A stretch of DNA of 64,000 bases from Pseudorhizobium banfieldiae (GTDB taxonomy: Bacteria; Pseudomonadota; Alphaproteobacteria; Rhizobiales; Rhizobiaceae). How positions within the stretch are numbered: position 1 is the stretch's first letter; each line of letters starts with the position of its first letter. Positions 8,471 through 16,044 of this stretch are shown one piece after another. The stretch is from assembly GCF_000967425.1 (NCBI RefSeq), contig NZ_FO082820.1:1364001-1428000 (forward strand). Reading direction: 5' to 3'. The translations under genes and the position numbers were made by a program. Under the pieces are notes generated by a model, which ran no database searches, was not told the DNA's origin, and saw nothing but the letters and a program-made list of their open reading frames with translations.

Positions 8471-8722
8471 TCAACTTTCGGCGACACCGTCCAGCTTGCG
8501 AAAGACGCTGCGGATGTCGCTTTCGAGATCGCCGTGCGGATCGTACCACTTGCCGTCGAGGCGGTCGCGGATCCGCTGCAGTGCTTCTGCCGCCTTGTTG
8601 ACCGGGATGCCGTAGTGGATGCCGCACTCATGGCACTGCACTGCCACGACGAGGCCACGCGCCCCTCCCGTTGGGGAGCGGCGACGTTCGGCGCACGCAT
8701 GGCACTTCGGTTGATGTGTCAT
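8471..8722 (-). CDS. Small zinc-ribbon protein
   Basis: An 83-aa protein with paired cysteines CHAC (about 7-10) and CHEC (about 30-33), a typical four-Cys zinc ribbon, followed by a helix. The start ATG at 8722 has AAAGGAG upstream; a GTG one codon earlier is possible. The leader (TGCAATGTTC) looks like a degraded copy of the repeated start element. Small zinc-ribbon proteins are common in phage accessory regions, and no specific role can be given. Confidence 0.65.
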   Translation of the reverse strand: MTHQPKCHACAERRRSPTGGARGLVVAVQCHECGIHYGIPVNKAAEALQRIRDRLDGKWYDPHGDLESDIRSVFRKLDGVAES

Positions 8723-8756
8723 CACCCGTCTCCTTTGTTGAACATTGCAGGAATGG

Positions 8757-8780
8757 AAAGGGGCGCCGCAGCGCCCCTAG
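8757..8780 (-). terminator. Hairpin at gene end, possible weak terminator
   Basis: On the transcript GGGCGC-TGCG-GCGCCC followed by CTTT, overlapping the stop codon of the gene ending at 8777. The short T run makes termination weak or uncertain. Similar GC hairpins overlap gene ends at 7194-7215 and 12219-12240. Confidence 0.4.
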
Positions 8781-9091
8781 AACAGTAGTTTGTAGAAGCC
8801 GTACCATGCGGCCAAGCAAAAGAGCCCGGCCCCCACCAGCATCTTGAGGCGTGTGGTAGGGCGCCATGGCCCGCGATGCTTCTTGTCCATAGGCATGTCG
8901 TGTCTCCGAGTTGGGTTGGGCTGCGAAGCGCTGCGCCACCCACCCTGCTCGAAGCCGCACGAGCGGCAAGTCACCTTGTCGACGGACACCCTCCAGCCGA
9001 TGATGGAGAGCCCGTTCATGACGACGTCCGAGGACGAGCACTCAGGGCAGCGCACCTCTATCTTAAAGTTGGTTGCGTTAATTATGTCCAT
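8777..9091 (-). CDS. Zinc-ribbon protein with C-terminal membrane segment, possible dual start
   Basis: A 104-aa protein: CPEC (15-18) and CRSC (42-45) form a zinc ribbon, a polar linker follows, and the end is one transmembrane helix (LVGAGLFCLAAWYGFYKLLF, about 85-104). An internal in-frame ATG at 8896 is preceded by GGAGACACGAC, so a 39-aa membrane peptide could be made separately from the same frame. The main start at 9091 is close to the stop of the protease gene upstream. Function unknown. Confidence 0.6.
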   Translation of the reverse strand: MDIINATNFKIEVRCPECSSSDVVMNGLSIIGWRVSVDKVTCRSCGFEQGGWRSASQPNPTRRHDMPMDKKHRGPWRPTTRLKMLVGAGLFCLAAWYGFYKLLF

Positions 9092-9096
9092 ACCAG

Positions 9097-9588
9097 CTAC
9101 CCCTGCGGGATCGGGGTCGGCGTCTTCTGCCGGCTGACCGGCTTGAAGCGCCCCCTGTTCCGGTAGATGCCATCCGACAGGTTGTCGAGGACGTACCAGC
9201 CAGACGTAGTGAACACGATGAGGACCATGTGCTTCTGGCCGAGCGCTTTCCCGCGGCCGAGCCTCATCGAGGTGACGGGGATACCGGCTTTCACCAGGCG
9301 GTCCAGCTTGGTGACCGCGAAGTCGTCGCAGTCACCCTGCCGTCCGCCGATGGTCCAGGTGTCCAGCTTCCCATCCGCCACCCACACCATGGAGCCGTTC
9401 ACAGACTTGTTCACCTCCTCCAGCTTGGCGAGGTTGATGTCGGCCTCATGGAGAGGCGCCGTGTAGACTGACGTGTAGTACCAGGCACGCGGTCCAGCGA
9501 CGGCGCTGCCGCCGAACGCAAGCCAGGCTGCGATGCCTATCGCTGCGCACCGAACGATGGCGGCGCGTCCATATCTCATGCTGTTCAT
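9097..9588 (-). CDS. Secreted transglutaminase-like cysteine protease (BTLCP type)
   Basis: A 163-aa protein of the bacterial transglutaminase-like cysteine proteinase family. An N-terminal signal peptide (about 1-32, ending SAVAG) directs export. The catalytic triad is visible: Cys in GDCDDFAV, His in QKHMVLIV and Asp in YVLDNLSDG. Host relatives act in the periplasm next to large adhesins, but no such partner is here. A role in envelope remodelling or superinfection exclusion is inferred. The start at 9588 has CGGAGACCC upstream, which is why longer in-frame starts are rejected. Confidence 0.8.
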   Translation of the reverse strand: MNSMRYGRAAIVRCAAIGIAAWLAFGGSAVAGPRAWYYTSVYTAPLHEADINLAKLEEVNKSVNGSMVWVADGKLDTWTIGGRQGDCDDFAVTKLDRLVKAGIPVTSMRLGRGKALGQKHMVLIVFTTSGWYVLDNLSDGIYRNRGRFKPVSRQKTPTPIPQG

Positions 9589-9617
9589 GGCGGGTCTCCG
9601 AAAGGTTGGACACCCCC

Positions 9618-9701
9618 TCAAGGAGAGGGCGCGAGGTAGACAATTATGGCGACCACTGCGATCGCCAGCAATCCCATCCAGAAGTGACGGTCCGGGTTCA
9701 T
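9618..9701 (-). CDS. Very small single-span membrane protein
   Basis: A 27-aa reading frame between the sliding clamp and the protease. It starts ATG at 9701, two bases after the dnaN stop, with GAGGGTGTG upstream (inside the dnaN end). Residues 8-23 (WMGLLAIAVVAIIVYL) form one hydrophobic helix flanked by polar ends. Translational coupling to dnaN is likely. No database-supported identity can be given; size and hydrophobicity are the only evidence. Confidence 0.45.
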   Translation of the reverse strand: MNPDRHFWMGLLAIAVVAIIVYLAPSP

Positions 9702-9703
9702 GG

Positions 9704-10870
9704 TCACACCCTCATCGGCATCAGCACATAGGTGATGCCCTCGAGCGCGCCGTCCTTGATGACCCCGGGTGAGCCGGCATCCTCGAGCTCCATCATTGTG
9801 CCGCCGTCCATCTGCCCGAGGATGTCGAGCAGGTAACCGGCATTGAATCCTACCTCGAGCTCGAAGTCGCAGGAGACGGGGATCTCCGTTGACGCGGTCC
9901 CGAACTCTGGATCGCGGCAGGTGAGCATGAGGTGGCCGGGTCGGAAGGTGAGCTTCACCGCCTTGCCGCGCTCCGTCATGACGGCCGATGCCTGCTTCAG
10001 GGCGTCGATGAAGGGCGCCGTGTGGATGGACGGGCGGTTCTTGTTCGCCGTCGGCATGACCCGGCGGTAGTCGGGGAAGGTGCCGTCGATCTGCTTGGAC
10101 TCGAGCAGTTCGTCCTCGCCGATCGCAAACGAGATGGCGCTGTCCGTCACCCGGATGAGCGTGTCCTCCGGGCAGCCCTTCCGCTTCAGCATGCGCAGCA
10201 CCTCACCGACCGTCTTTCGGGGGATGAGGACGCCCTTGCCCGGCATGGCGCCGGCCCCTGCGGGGACGTCCATCTCGTAGCAGCCGAGACGATGGCCGTC
10301 GGTGGTGACGAAGGTCAGCTTGTCGCGGATCTCGTTGATGTGCATGAAGACGCCGTTCAGGTAGTAGCGGGTCTCCTCCGTCGAGATGGCGAACTCGATC
10401 TTGGCGAGGATGGTGGCGAGCGTTGCCGACGGCAGCACGAAGGCGCAGTTCGACTGCTTCAGCTTCGCGCTGAAGCCGAGCTCGCTGACGAAGTTCTCCT
10501 CCTGGTGCGTCTGCTGCAGGGTGAGGTTGAGCTTGCCGATCGACGCGACAAGGCGGTCACCGTCCAGCACGAAGTTGATGTCGGCCGCATCCTTCACCTT
10601 GTCCATCACCGCCTTCAGCTTGTGGGCATCGACGAGGGCAACGAAGTCGGACTCGACCTTGCCAGGCACGAAGGTGGTGGTGATCATGTCGCAGTCGGTG
10701 CCGGTGACCAGCGCCCCGTTGCGGGTCGCCTTGATCAGCATGGTCGACAGGATCGGGATCGTGTTGCGCTTGTCGATCACCTTGGTGGCGTTCAGCACGG
10801 CCTTCTTGAAAACCGAATAATCCAGTGATGCCGTCGATACGGTGGCGGCGATGTTCGCAATGGCGTTCAT
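9704..10870 (-). CDS. dnaN: Phage-encoded DNA polymerase III beta subunit (sliding clamp)
   Basis: Processivity clamp of 388 aa. It keeps the clamp pattern over three domains: KRNTIPILSTMLI near the N-terminus, ISTEETRYYLNGVFMH centrally, FPDYRRVMP near residue 275, and a C-terminal end YVLMPMRV close to the canonical PMR ending. The start at 10870 (MNAIANI) is chosen because AAGGAGA is 9 nt upstream; an earlier ATG at 10879 lies too close. It sits 7 kb from the primase/helicase operon and points the other way. It would bind host Pol III and could replace the host clamp at phage forks. Confidence 0.93.
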   Translation of the reverse strand: MNAIANIAATVSTASLDYSVFKKAVLNATKVIDKRNTIPILSTMLIKATRNGALVTGTDCDMITTTFVPGKVESDFVALVDAHKLKAVMDKVKDAADINFVLDGDRLVASIGKLNLTLQQTHQEENFVSELGFSAKLKQSNCAFVLPSATLATILAKIEFAISTEETRYYLNGVFMHINEIRDKLTFVTTDGHRLGCYEMDVPAGAGAMPGKGVLIPRKTVGEVLRMLKRKGCPEDTLIRVTDSAISFAIGEDELLESKQIDGTFPDYRRVMPTANKNRPSIHTAPFIDALKQASAVMTERGKAVKLTFRPGHLMLTCRDPEFGTASTEIPVSCDFELEVGFNAGYLLDILGQMDGGTMMELEDAGSPGVIKDGALEGITYVLMPMRV

Positions 10871-10878
10871 GGGTCTCA

Positions 10879-10901
10879 TCTCCTTGGGTCGCATGATTGC
10901 G
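10879..10901 (-). promoter_or_regulatory. Start-associated mini-hairpin + SD, copy 4
   Basis: Upstream of dnaN. Transcript CGCA-ATCA-TGCG, then ACCC and AAGGAGA. It sits just after the intrinsic terminator at 10914-10939, so it belongs to the dnaN leader. Confidence 0.65.
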
Positions 10902-10913
10902 GGGGTGGTCATG

Positions 10914-10939
10914 AAAAAAAGCCGGGCGCTTGGCCCGGC
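10914..10939 (-). terminator. Intrinsic terminator or attenuator upstream of dnaN
   Basis: On the leftward transcript: GCCGGGC, 5-nt loop, GCCCGGC, then seven T. This is a textbook rho-independent terminator between the gene ending at 10947 and dnaN, so dnaN needs readthrough, antitermination or its own promoter. Confidence 0.85.
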
Positions 10940-10946
10940 CTTTGGT

Positions 10947-11282
10947 TTAGGGGCGGACCCCTAAGTTTCGGAGGCGGTGCTTGTTGGCTGCCTCCATATC
11001 GGTGGCCTGCCGGCAGTAGCCGGAAGGGTTGGACTTGTGCCTCGCCACCTGGTGGAGCCGGCGCCCCTCCATCTCGCGGATGGTTTCCTGCCGTGACCAG
11101 CCGAGCCGCTTGCCTTCCGCCATGATGGCGTCGTTGATGGCGATCGGGTCGGCGGGGTAGCCGGGACATTCCATCGCCGTCACCCTCTGCTGGACGAGGA
11201 AGGCGAAGTCGGCGGTGTCGGCATAGGCTGAAGCCGGCATGGCTGCAGACAGGGCAAGCAGGGCAAGTCCAACGGTACGCAT
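10947..11282 (-). CDS. Small exported protein
   Basis: A 111-aa protein with a clear signal peptide (residues 1-21: a hydrophobic core LALLALSAAM and an Ala-x-Ala-type cleavage site near ASAYA). The mature part is polar with two cysteines (MECPGYP and GYCRQA) that could form a disulfide in the periplasm. It is preceded by TAGGAGACC at a normal SD distance and by only a 9-bp gap from the upstream gene. Family not recognised. Its 3' end is followed by the strong terminator before dnaN. Confidence 0.65.
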   Translation of the reverse strand: MRTVGLALLALSAAMPASAYADTADFAFLVQQRVTAMECPGYPADPIAINDAIMAEGKRLGWSRQETIREMEGRRLHQVARHKSNPSGYCRQATDMEAANKHRLRNLGVRP

Positions 11283-11291
11283 GGAGGTCTC

Positions 11292-11471
11292 CTATGGCGG
11301 TGAATGTTCAGCCGGATAGGAGAATGCCTCAACCTTCCCGAATTTCAACAGGGCGGAGTTGTGGTCCTTTAGGTGGCGGACGAACTCATCGGCCACTGCC
11401 GTGGTTGCGAGGCCGGGGTTGTCCGCCTGGATGGTCAGCTTGAGCTTGACCTCGACGATGTAGGTACGCAT
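11292..11471 (-). CDS. Small hypothetical protein
   Basis: A 59-aa protein (MRTYIVEVKLKLTI start) with alternating hydrophobic residues that suggest a small beta-alpha fold. The ATG at 11471 overlaps the upstream stop (ATGA), which fixes the start. No family recognised. Confidence 0.6.
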   Translation of the reverse strand: MRTYIVEVKLKLTIQADNPGLATTAVADEFVRHLKDHNSALLKFGKVEAFSYPAEHSPP

Positions 11472-12184
11472 CACGCAGCCCAATCGGACCGGGGCGTGAG
11501 GTTGTACTTCTCGCCGAGCCACTTGACGAACTCGGCGGGATCCTCGTCCTGCTCCATGGCCTGCGTCACCCGCTCGGCATGGTCCGTGACCAGGTCGCCA
11601 TAGCCCCACTGCTTTTCGGCTTCGGCACGGCATGCGGCAATGTAGTCGTCGGGACCGGGGCCCACCTTTTTGAAGTTGCGGCGCATGGGGTCGCTGTTGC
11701 GGGACCGATCGGCAGCGATCATGGCGACAATGAAGGGTTTCAGGTCCGGGTCATACCGCCCTTTATCGAATTGGTTGTCATTGCAGAGGGCATCCCAATC
11801 CAGCTTGGCACAGATGCTCGGCACGAACTCGAAGTCGTAGGCGCCAATGAAGTCAAAGCCCATGGCCTCCATCAGCTTCCATGCGCGGTCGCAGATGTCG
11901 CCAGCCTGGATGGAAATCATCCGCATGCCGGGGCTGCCGACCCCGTCAAACCAGTCGTCGATGTCCTTGTTGGTAGCCCTCGAGTCCAGCATCCACTCGT
12001 AGACGCAGAGCGCTCCTTCAACCTGGGCGTAGGTGTAGGTGCGGCGGTTGGCGAAGCGCTCGGGCTCCGGCTTGGTCAGGATTACCTCGGCAAAATGCAC
12101 CAGGGTGTCGTCGTCGTAGCCAGACTCGTGCTCGGCAACGATCTTCTGGACAAGGTTCAGGAGGGTTTCACGATCGATGGTCAT
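11471..12184 (-). CDS. Hypothetical phage protein
   Basis: Unrecognised 237-aa acidic, mostly helical protein, with aromatic and Asp-rich stretches (DIDDWFDGV, FDFIGAYDFEFV). No catalytic motif is evident. It begins a small translational unit with the next 59-aa gene, joined by a 4-bp overlap. The start is well defined by the repeated leader element and AAGGAAG 3-8 nt upstream. Confidence 0.65.
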   Translation of the reverse strand: MTIDRETLLNLVQKIVAEHESGYDDDTLVHFAEVILTKPEPERFANRRTYTYAQVEGALCVYEWMLDSRATNKDIDDWFDGVGSPGMRMISIQAGDICDRAWKLMEAMGFDFIGAYDFEFVPSICAKLDWDALCNDNQFDKGRYDPDLKPFIVAMIAADRSRNSDPMRRNFKKVGPGPDDYIAACRAEAEKQWGYGDLVTDHAERVTQAMEQDEDPAEFVKWLGEKYNLTPRSDWAA

Positions 12185-12187
12185 GTC

Positions 12188-12208
12188 TCTTCCTTTCGCA
12201 TGGGTGCG
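12188..12208 (-). promoter_or_regulatory. Start-associated mini-hairpin + SD, copy 5
   Basis: Upstream of the 237-aa gene. Transcript CGCA-CCCA-TGCG, then AAAGGAAGA. Confidence 0.6.
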
Positions 12209-12226
12209 GGGTGTTTCAGGGGGCGC

Positions 12227-12487
12227 TTACGGGCGCCCCTTGATGATGCTGTAGGCAGTGGCCTCCGCTACGGCGCGCGGGTCGATGCGGTCGGGCGAGA
12301 ACGGCGTCCAGTAATCTTGCGATGCCGGGCGACTCATGGGGTGAACCTCATGCCGGAAGAACAACCGCTTGAGCGGGTCGAATGAAACATAGATCCCCGC
12401 GGGGCGGACGTTTGGCCTGAGAACGAGCTGCCCGTCCTTCCTGACATTCCAATAGTTCAAGTCGAGCTCCAAGGTTGGGTCAGCCAT
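12227..12487 (-). CDS. Small phage paralogue family member A
   Basis: An 86-aa protein. The strand-turn-strand segment YVSFDPLKRLFFRHEV (about 32-47) and the C-terminal helix IDPRAVAEATAYSI match the layout of five other small proteins in this module (15323, 15655, 16041, 17388 and 19930). The start at 12487 overlaps the preceding stop by 8 bp. A GC hairpin (12219-12240) covers its stop codon. Function unknown; the family resemblance is my own alignment by eye. Confidence 0.6.
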   Translation of the reverse strand: MADPTLELDLNYWNVRKDGQLVLRPNVRPAGIYVSFDPLKRLFFRHEVHPMSRPASQDYWTPFSPDRIDPRAVAEATAYSIIKGRP

Positions 12488-12782
12488 CGGGTGGTAACCG
12501 AAGATCGCCGTGTTCCGCGAAGTGCTGCAGGTATGGGAGGAGATCCTTAACCATGTCCTGCGTGAGGTGCATCCGCGTGTTGAATACCGTGCCAGGCAGG
12601 AAGGGGTGCTGTGTCCAGCCTCGGTCGGGCAGAAGGATCTTCGGGTCGGCGTCGTCGCAGCCAAGCCAAAGAGACGCCTCGTTGGCGAGTGAGGACTCCT
12701 GCAGGCTACAGGACACGCCGGAGCGATCGACGAACTCAGCGACCACGAAGCCCCGTTGGGTGGTTTTCATCGCGAGAGGCAT
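12480..12782 (-). CDS. Hypothetical phage protein
   Basis: A 100-aa protein of a type seen in rhizobial phages: N-terminal RGFVVAEFVDRSG, a middle SLQESSLANEASLWLG, and a C-terminal MHLTQDMVKDLLPYLQHF helix. The start at 12782 forms a TGATG overlap with the upstream gene; an internal ATG at 12770 (MKTTQRG) would also be reasonable. It is part of a three-gene translational chain (13261 to 12227). Role unknown. Confidence 0.65.
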   Translation of the reverse strand: MPLAMKTTQRGFVVAEFVDRSGVSCSLQESSLANEASLWLGCDDADPKILLPDRGWTQHPFLPGTVFNTRMHLTQDMVKDLLPYLQHFAEHGDLRLPPDG

Positions 12783-13261
12783 CACTGAGTCTCCAGCTTG
12801 GTGCGCAGATCGAGAAGAGAGCTGCCGACTGAAGCCAGCCAGGCTGTCTGCTCCTCCTCAGTGTACCGGTACCAGTCTGCGCCCTCGTCATGCTCCTCGC
12901 ATTCCTCGCCGTCCGGCCCGAGCCAGCGCCCTTCATCAATGCAGCCGGGGAGGATCTCCTCGATGACGGAAAGGACCATGGCCTTCTCCGCGCGCAGCCG
13001 TTCAAGCTCTGCCTTCGATCCCGTCGGCAGCAGCTCGGAATCGTCGGCCAGACCGTAGAGGGTGATGGCAGAGGAGATGAAGTCTTCACCTTCGAGCGGG
13101 ATGTCCACGCCGTCCAGCATGTCGAGGGTGTCCGGTTTCTCAAGAGACCCCGCGTAGTCCGTAGAGACAGCAAGAGCTGCCTCCTCCTCGGTGTTGGCAG
13201 GGGTGTAGATGGTCATGCAGACCCATACCTCGGTGCCAATCAGTTCGCGTTCGTCATCCAT
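12782..13261 (-). CDS. Hypothetical acidic phage protein
   Basis: Unrecognised 159-aa, strongly acidic protein. It contains a helix SKAELERLRAEKAMVLSVIE (about 85-104), a Glu/Asp-rich stretch around DGEECEEHDEG, and a helical end. The start MDDERELIG at 13261 is chosen over an in-frame ATG at 13282, because that upstream ATG is part of the repeated leader element and AGGAGA lies between the two. Confidence 0.6.
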   Translation of the reverse strand: MDDERELIGTEVWVCMTIYTPANTEEEAALAVSTDYAGSLEKPDTLDMLDGVDIPLEGEDFISSAITLYGLADDSELLPTGSKAELERLRAEKAMVLSVIEEILPGCIDEGRWLGPDGEECEEHDEGADWYRYTEEEQTAWLASVGSSLLDLRTKLETQ

Positions 13262-13267
13262 GATTGT

Positions 13268-13289
13268 TCTCCTGCGTGCCATGGTTGGC
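13268..13289 (-). promoter_or_regulatory. Start-associated mini-hairpin + SD, copy 6
   Basis: Transcript GCCA-ACCA-TGGC, then ACGC and AGGAGA. The ATG inside the element is in frame with the gene here, but out of frame at most other copies. Confidence 0.6.
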
Positions 13290-13296
13290 TGGTGTT

Positions 13297-13614
13297 TTAC
13301 GAGAGAGGGAGGCAGCCCCGCGGGGCGGCCGCCATGATGTAGCGGTACTCGTCCGGACTGTTGCGTTTGAGCCAGTCCAAAGCCTCAGCTTCCAGGCCGC
13401 CCGGGTTCTTGTCCGCCTCGTAGCAAACGTGGTCCCAAACAGCGTCGTCGTCGGGAAAGATGCGCGCCTCGTCGTCCTTCTGGAGCTGGTACTCAGCGTT
13501 TACGGAGCCGTCGCAGTGGAAGATAGCCCAGCCGAGAGGCATAGAGCGCTCGTTGATCCTGTCCCGAAGCCTTTCCTGTGCATCTGCTAGAACGAGGTCT
13601 CCGATGGAGGGCAT
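13297..13614 (-). CDS. Hypothetical phage protein
   Basis: A 105-aa protein. The N-terminal helix is QERLRDRINERSM; the middle has FHCDGSVNAEYQLQ and an acidic DDEARIFPDDDAVWDHV. The start at 13614 is one base after the upstream stop, with GAGGAG before it. Family not recognised. Confidence 0.55.
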   Translation of the reverse strand: MPSIGDLVLADAQERLRDRINERSMPLGWAIFHCDGSVNAEYQLQKDDEARIFPDDDAVWDHVCYEADKNPGGLEAEALDWLKRNSPDEYRYIMAAAPRGCLPLS

Positions 13615-13615
13615 G

Positions 13616-13852
13616 TCACTCCTCCACCTTGGTGAGCTGATCGAAGGTCCATTCCTCGCCGTCCTCGTCGAGGAAGACGAAGCTGCCGCCGCGCTTGACC
13701 GGCTTCTGCTCGTCCCAAATGACGTCGCTGCCGTTGCCGTCGTACTCAACCTCCGTCCCGTCCTCCGATATGGACTCGAGGCCGACGATGCAGGGCACCT
13801 TCTCCAGAATGCAGGTGATCGGCATGCCGTTGGGTGCTTTGAACTTGGGCAT
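13616..13852 (-). CDS. Small hypothetical protein
   Basis: A 78-aa protein rich in Gly, Asp and Glu with alternating hydrophobic residues (ITCILEKVPCIVGLESI, SFVFLDEDGEEWTF), consistent with a small beta fold. It is coupled on both sides: the start is one base after the upstream stop and the stop is one base before the next ATG. No family recognised. Confidence 0.55.
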   Translation of the reverse strand: MPKFKAPNGMPITCILEKVPCIVGLESISEDGTEVEYDGNGSDVIWDEQKPVKRGGSFVFLDEDGEEWTFDQLTKVEE

Positions 13853-13853
13853 G

Positions 13854-14072
13854 TCACGCGCCCTCCGCTTCGCTATTGTTGCCGTAGATCGAAGCCTCCT
13901 CCTCGATCTCGAGAACGTCGCCTCGTTGTGTGGTCATGAAGCCGTGGCCTTGGCCGCCAGCCTCAATGAAATTCTCGAGCGAGGTGAGCAGGTTCTCTGC
14001 GATCTTCCGACTGTCTGCATCGGCACTTGCTTCACCCTTAAACCGGAGGGTGATCCAGACTTCCTGGTCCAT
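13854..14072 (-). CDS. Small hypothetical protein
   Basis: A 72-aa protein with a beta strand (EVWITLRFKGEA), then a helix (DSRKIAENLLTSLENFI) and an acidic tail. The start at 14072 follows the repeated leader element and AAGGAGA. It is the first gene of a three-gene coupled chain running to 13297. Function unknown. Confidence 0.55.
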   Translation of the reverse strand: MDQEVWITLRFKGEASADADSRKIAENLLTSLENFIEAGGQGHGFMTTQRGDVLEIEEEASIYGNNSEAEGA

Positions 14073-14078
14073 GTTGCG

Positions 14079-14100
14079 TCTCCTTCTTGCCATAGGTGGC
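14079..14100 (-). promoter_or_regulatory. Start-associated mini-hairpin + SD, copy 7
   Basis: Transcript GCCA-CCTA-TGGC, then AAG and AAGGAGA. Its internal ATG is in frame with the downstream gene. Confidence 0.6.
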
Positions 14101-14103
14101 GGG

Positions 14104-15276
14104 TTAGATGCTGATGTTGATGCACTCGCCGAACGGCGGCGATAGCGTGGCGACGTCCTTCGACGAGCGGCCATAGACACCCCACAGCACCGGCATGGGT
14201 GGCTCATCGCCGAAGTCATAGACTCCCATATCGGTGAGGTAGATGCAGGCTCGAGCGTCTGGGAACTGGTCGGTGATCTTCTCGAAGGTATCCGAGAAGG
14301 CCGTGCCTCCACCGCCGGCGGGGTTGATGGTGAGCTCGTCGCCGTTCTCGAACTGGTCGATGCGGGCAACGGAGGCGTCGGCATAGATCACGGTCAGCTT
14401 GTCGACCGCGCCTTCCTGATAGGCACCGTTCACCTCTGCGGCGAAGTCCTTCAGGATGTCGTTGTCGATCGAGCCGGATGTGTCGACGGCAATCACGATG
14501 TGGCTGACGCCGTCCGAGATCAGGCCCGGGGTGATGATGCCGTGCGGAATCATCCGACGGTTAGGCTTGTGCCAGGCAAAGTCCCTCGTCATGGACTCGT
14601 CGATGAAGCGCCGCAGCACCGCACGCCAGTCCACCTTGGGAGCAAGCAGCTCGTCTATCAGGCGGGAGAGGGAAGCCGGGAGCTTGCCGGCTTGCGCTGC
14701 CTTGGCAACCATGGCTGCCTGCCGGATCTTCGTCTGCATCTCGGCCTGCAGTTCTGCCTTGGCTGCCTCGTCGTTCTGCGGGCAGCCGTCAACCGTGGTG
14801 CCGCAGCCGCCCCTGTCGCCCTGTCCTTCGCTCGAGTCATCGCCATCGTTCTCGTCGTCGAGCAGACGGTAGATCTCTTCGGCAGACAGGCCGGTGTAGC
14901 GCGGGTCGATCAGGCCGATCTTCGGCATCTTGCCGACGCCGCAGGCAACGAGCTCGCCGTTGATGGCGTAGTCGCATGCGTCGTTGAAGCGGCCGGGCTT
15001 GCGGTGGCCGCGACGGATGTGGTGCTCGAGCGCATTGTGCATGACCTCGTGGGCACGGACGAAGACGACCTCGGGTACCGTCAGATCCTCGACGAACTTC
15101 GGGTTCCACCACAGGCGGCGGCCATCGGTTGCCATCGTGTCGATCTGCGGGTGGTCGGGCTCGACCTCGATCATCTCCAGCTGCGCATTGAGCACGCCGA
15201 AGAATGGGTGGTCCCACAGAAGCGAGGTCTGCGCGGCGAGCATCTTGTCGGCCGGCGACAGTTTGGGCTGTGCCAT
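14104..15276 (-). CDS. VWA-like metallopeptidase-domain protein (DUF2201/COG3864 type)
   Basis: A 390-aa protein with two recognisable parts. The N-terminal half has a zinc-peptidase-like HEVMHN (HExxH, about residues 71-75) preceded by VVFVRA. The C-terminal third is a von Willebrand A-like domain with the MIDAS-type DTSGSI (about 273-278) and later YLTDMGVYDFGD. Such proteins normally work with a MoxR/CobS AAA+ ATPase, which is encoded 1.1 kb upstream in the same operon. The pair may act as a metal-dependent chaperone or insertase on an unknown phage or host target. The leader is a degraded copy of the repeat (CAATCAAGGAGA). Confidence 0.85.
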   Translation of the reverse strand: MAQPKLSPADKMLAAQTSLLWDHPFFGVLNAQLEMIEVEPDHPQIDTMATDGRRLWWNPKFVEDLTVPEVVFVRAHEVMHNALEHHIRRGHRKPGRFNDACDYAINGELVACGVGKMPKIGLIDPRYTGLSAEEIYRLLDDENDGDDSSEGQGDRGGCGTTVDGCPQNDEAAKAELQAEMQTKIRQAAMVAKAAQAGKLPASLSRLIDELLAPKVDWRAVLRRFIDESMTRDFAWHKPNRRMIPHGIITPGLISDGVSHIVIAVDTSGSIDNDILKDFAAEVNGAYQEGAVDKLTVIYADASVARIDQFENGDELTINPAGGGGTAFSDTFEKITDQFPDARACIYLTDMGVYDFGDEPPMPVLWGVYGRSSKDVATLSPPFGECINISI

Positions 15277-15322
15277 TGCGGTTCTCCTTGATTGGGGTGG
15301 GGTGATGGGGCAGGCCGTCACG

Positions 15323-15658
15323 TTATCGGTAAAGGAAGTCGCCGAAAGGTGAGGCGACCGCCGTCGCGGGTGCCGGATCCGGTAGGGAAGAGCGACTATC
15401 AGCCAGCGATGCGGCGATGCAGCGCGCCACCTCCTCCGGGCCGATAGCACGCTTGGCCAGCTCGATCTGCGCGGGGGTGACCGGCTTCTCCTTCTGCCAG
15501 GGGCTGACCTTGGTGTAGCGGCGCTTGGCCGTGCCGCTGAAGGCACGCTTCCTCGGGTCGTAGGTGATGTCGATCACCTGCAGCGCCGACTTCTTGCGGC
15601 GGTCGGTGACCTCCCATCGGTATTCGCCGCGCTTGCGGACATTGAAGCCGGTGGTCAT
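15323..15658 (-). CDS. Small phage paralogue family member B
   Basis: A 111-aa protein. Core VIDITYDPRKRAFSGTA (about 30-46) and C-terminal helix IGPEEVARCIAASL match the family pattern, followed by a 25-residue Ala/Pro-rich tail. The start at 15658 overlaps the stop of member C (ATGA). It lies directly before the VWA gene. Function unknown. Confidence 0.65.
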   Translation of the reverse strand: MTTGFNVRKRGEYRWEVTDRRKKSALQVIDITYDPRKRAFSGTAKRRYTKVSPWQKEKPVTPAQIELAKRAIGPEEVARCIAASLADSRSSLPDPAPATAVASPFGDFLYR

Positions 15659-16044
15659 GAGGCTTTGATCCTTAATGCCAAGGCCATCGCCTTTGCGATG
15701 TCCTCCGGTGAGAGTTTCGATTTCAGGATGCTGGAGATCGTCCCTTCCATGACGGGGGAGTCGTCGAGCCATGCGTCGGGGTGAACGTCCTCGTTCTTCA
15801 CCTCCCGCGGGATGCCGAGTTGGGCGAGACCGGATCGGTTGCGCTTTCCGTCGAGCTCGCCGATGGGGATGTTGCTGGCCGACCACTTGCGCTTGCGAGG
15901 GTCGAAGACCAGCACCCAATGGGCAGTCGTCTTGTCGCCGCGGATGCCGTTGAAGTACCAGCGGAGATCCGTGGTGGATGGAGAGCGCGGGGCTGTCTGC
16001 TCCGGATGGAACGGGCCAAACACCTTGCGGATGATAGGCATCAT
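15655..16044 (-). CDS. Small phage paralogue family member C
   Basis: A 129-aa protein with core WVLVFDPRKRKWSASNI (about 43-59) and C-terminal LKSKLSPEDIAKAMALAL. It is the closest in pattern to members B and D, its immediate neighbours, so the three look like a local tandem expansion. The start at 16044 overlaps member D by 4 bp. Function unknown. Confidence 0.65.
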   Translation of the reverse strand: MMPIIRKVFGPFHPEQTAPRSPSTTDLRWYFNGIRGDKTTAHWVLVFDPRKRKWSASNIPIGELDGKRNRSGLAQLGIPREVKNEDVHPDAWLDDSPVMEGTISSILKSKLSPEDIAKAMALALRIKAS

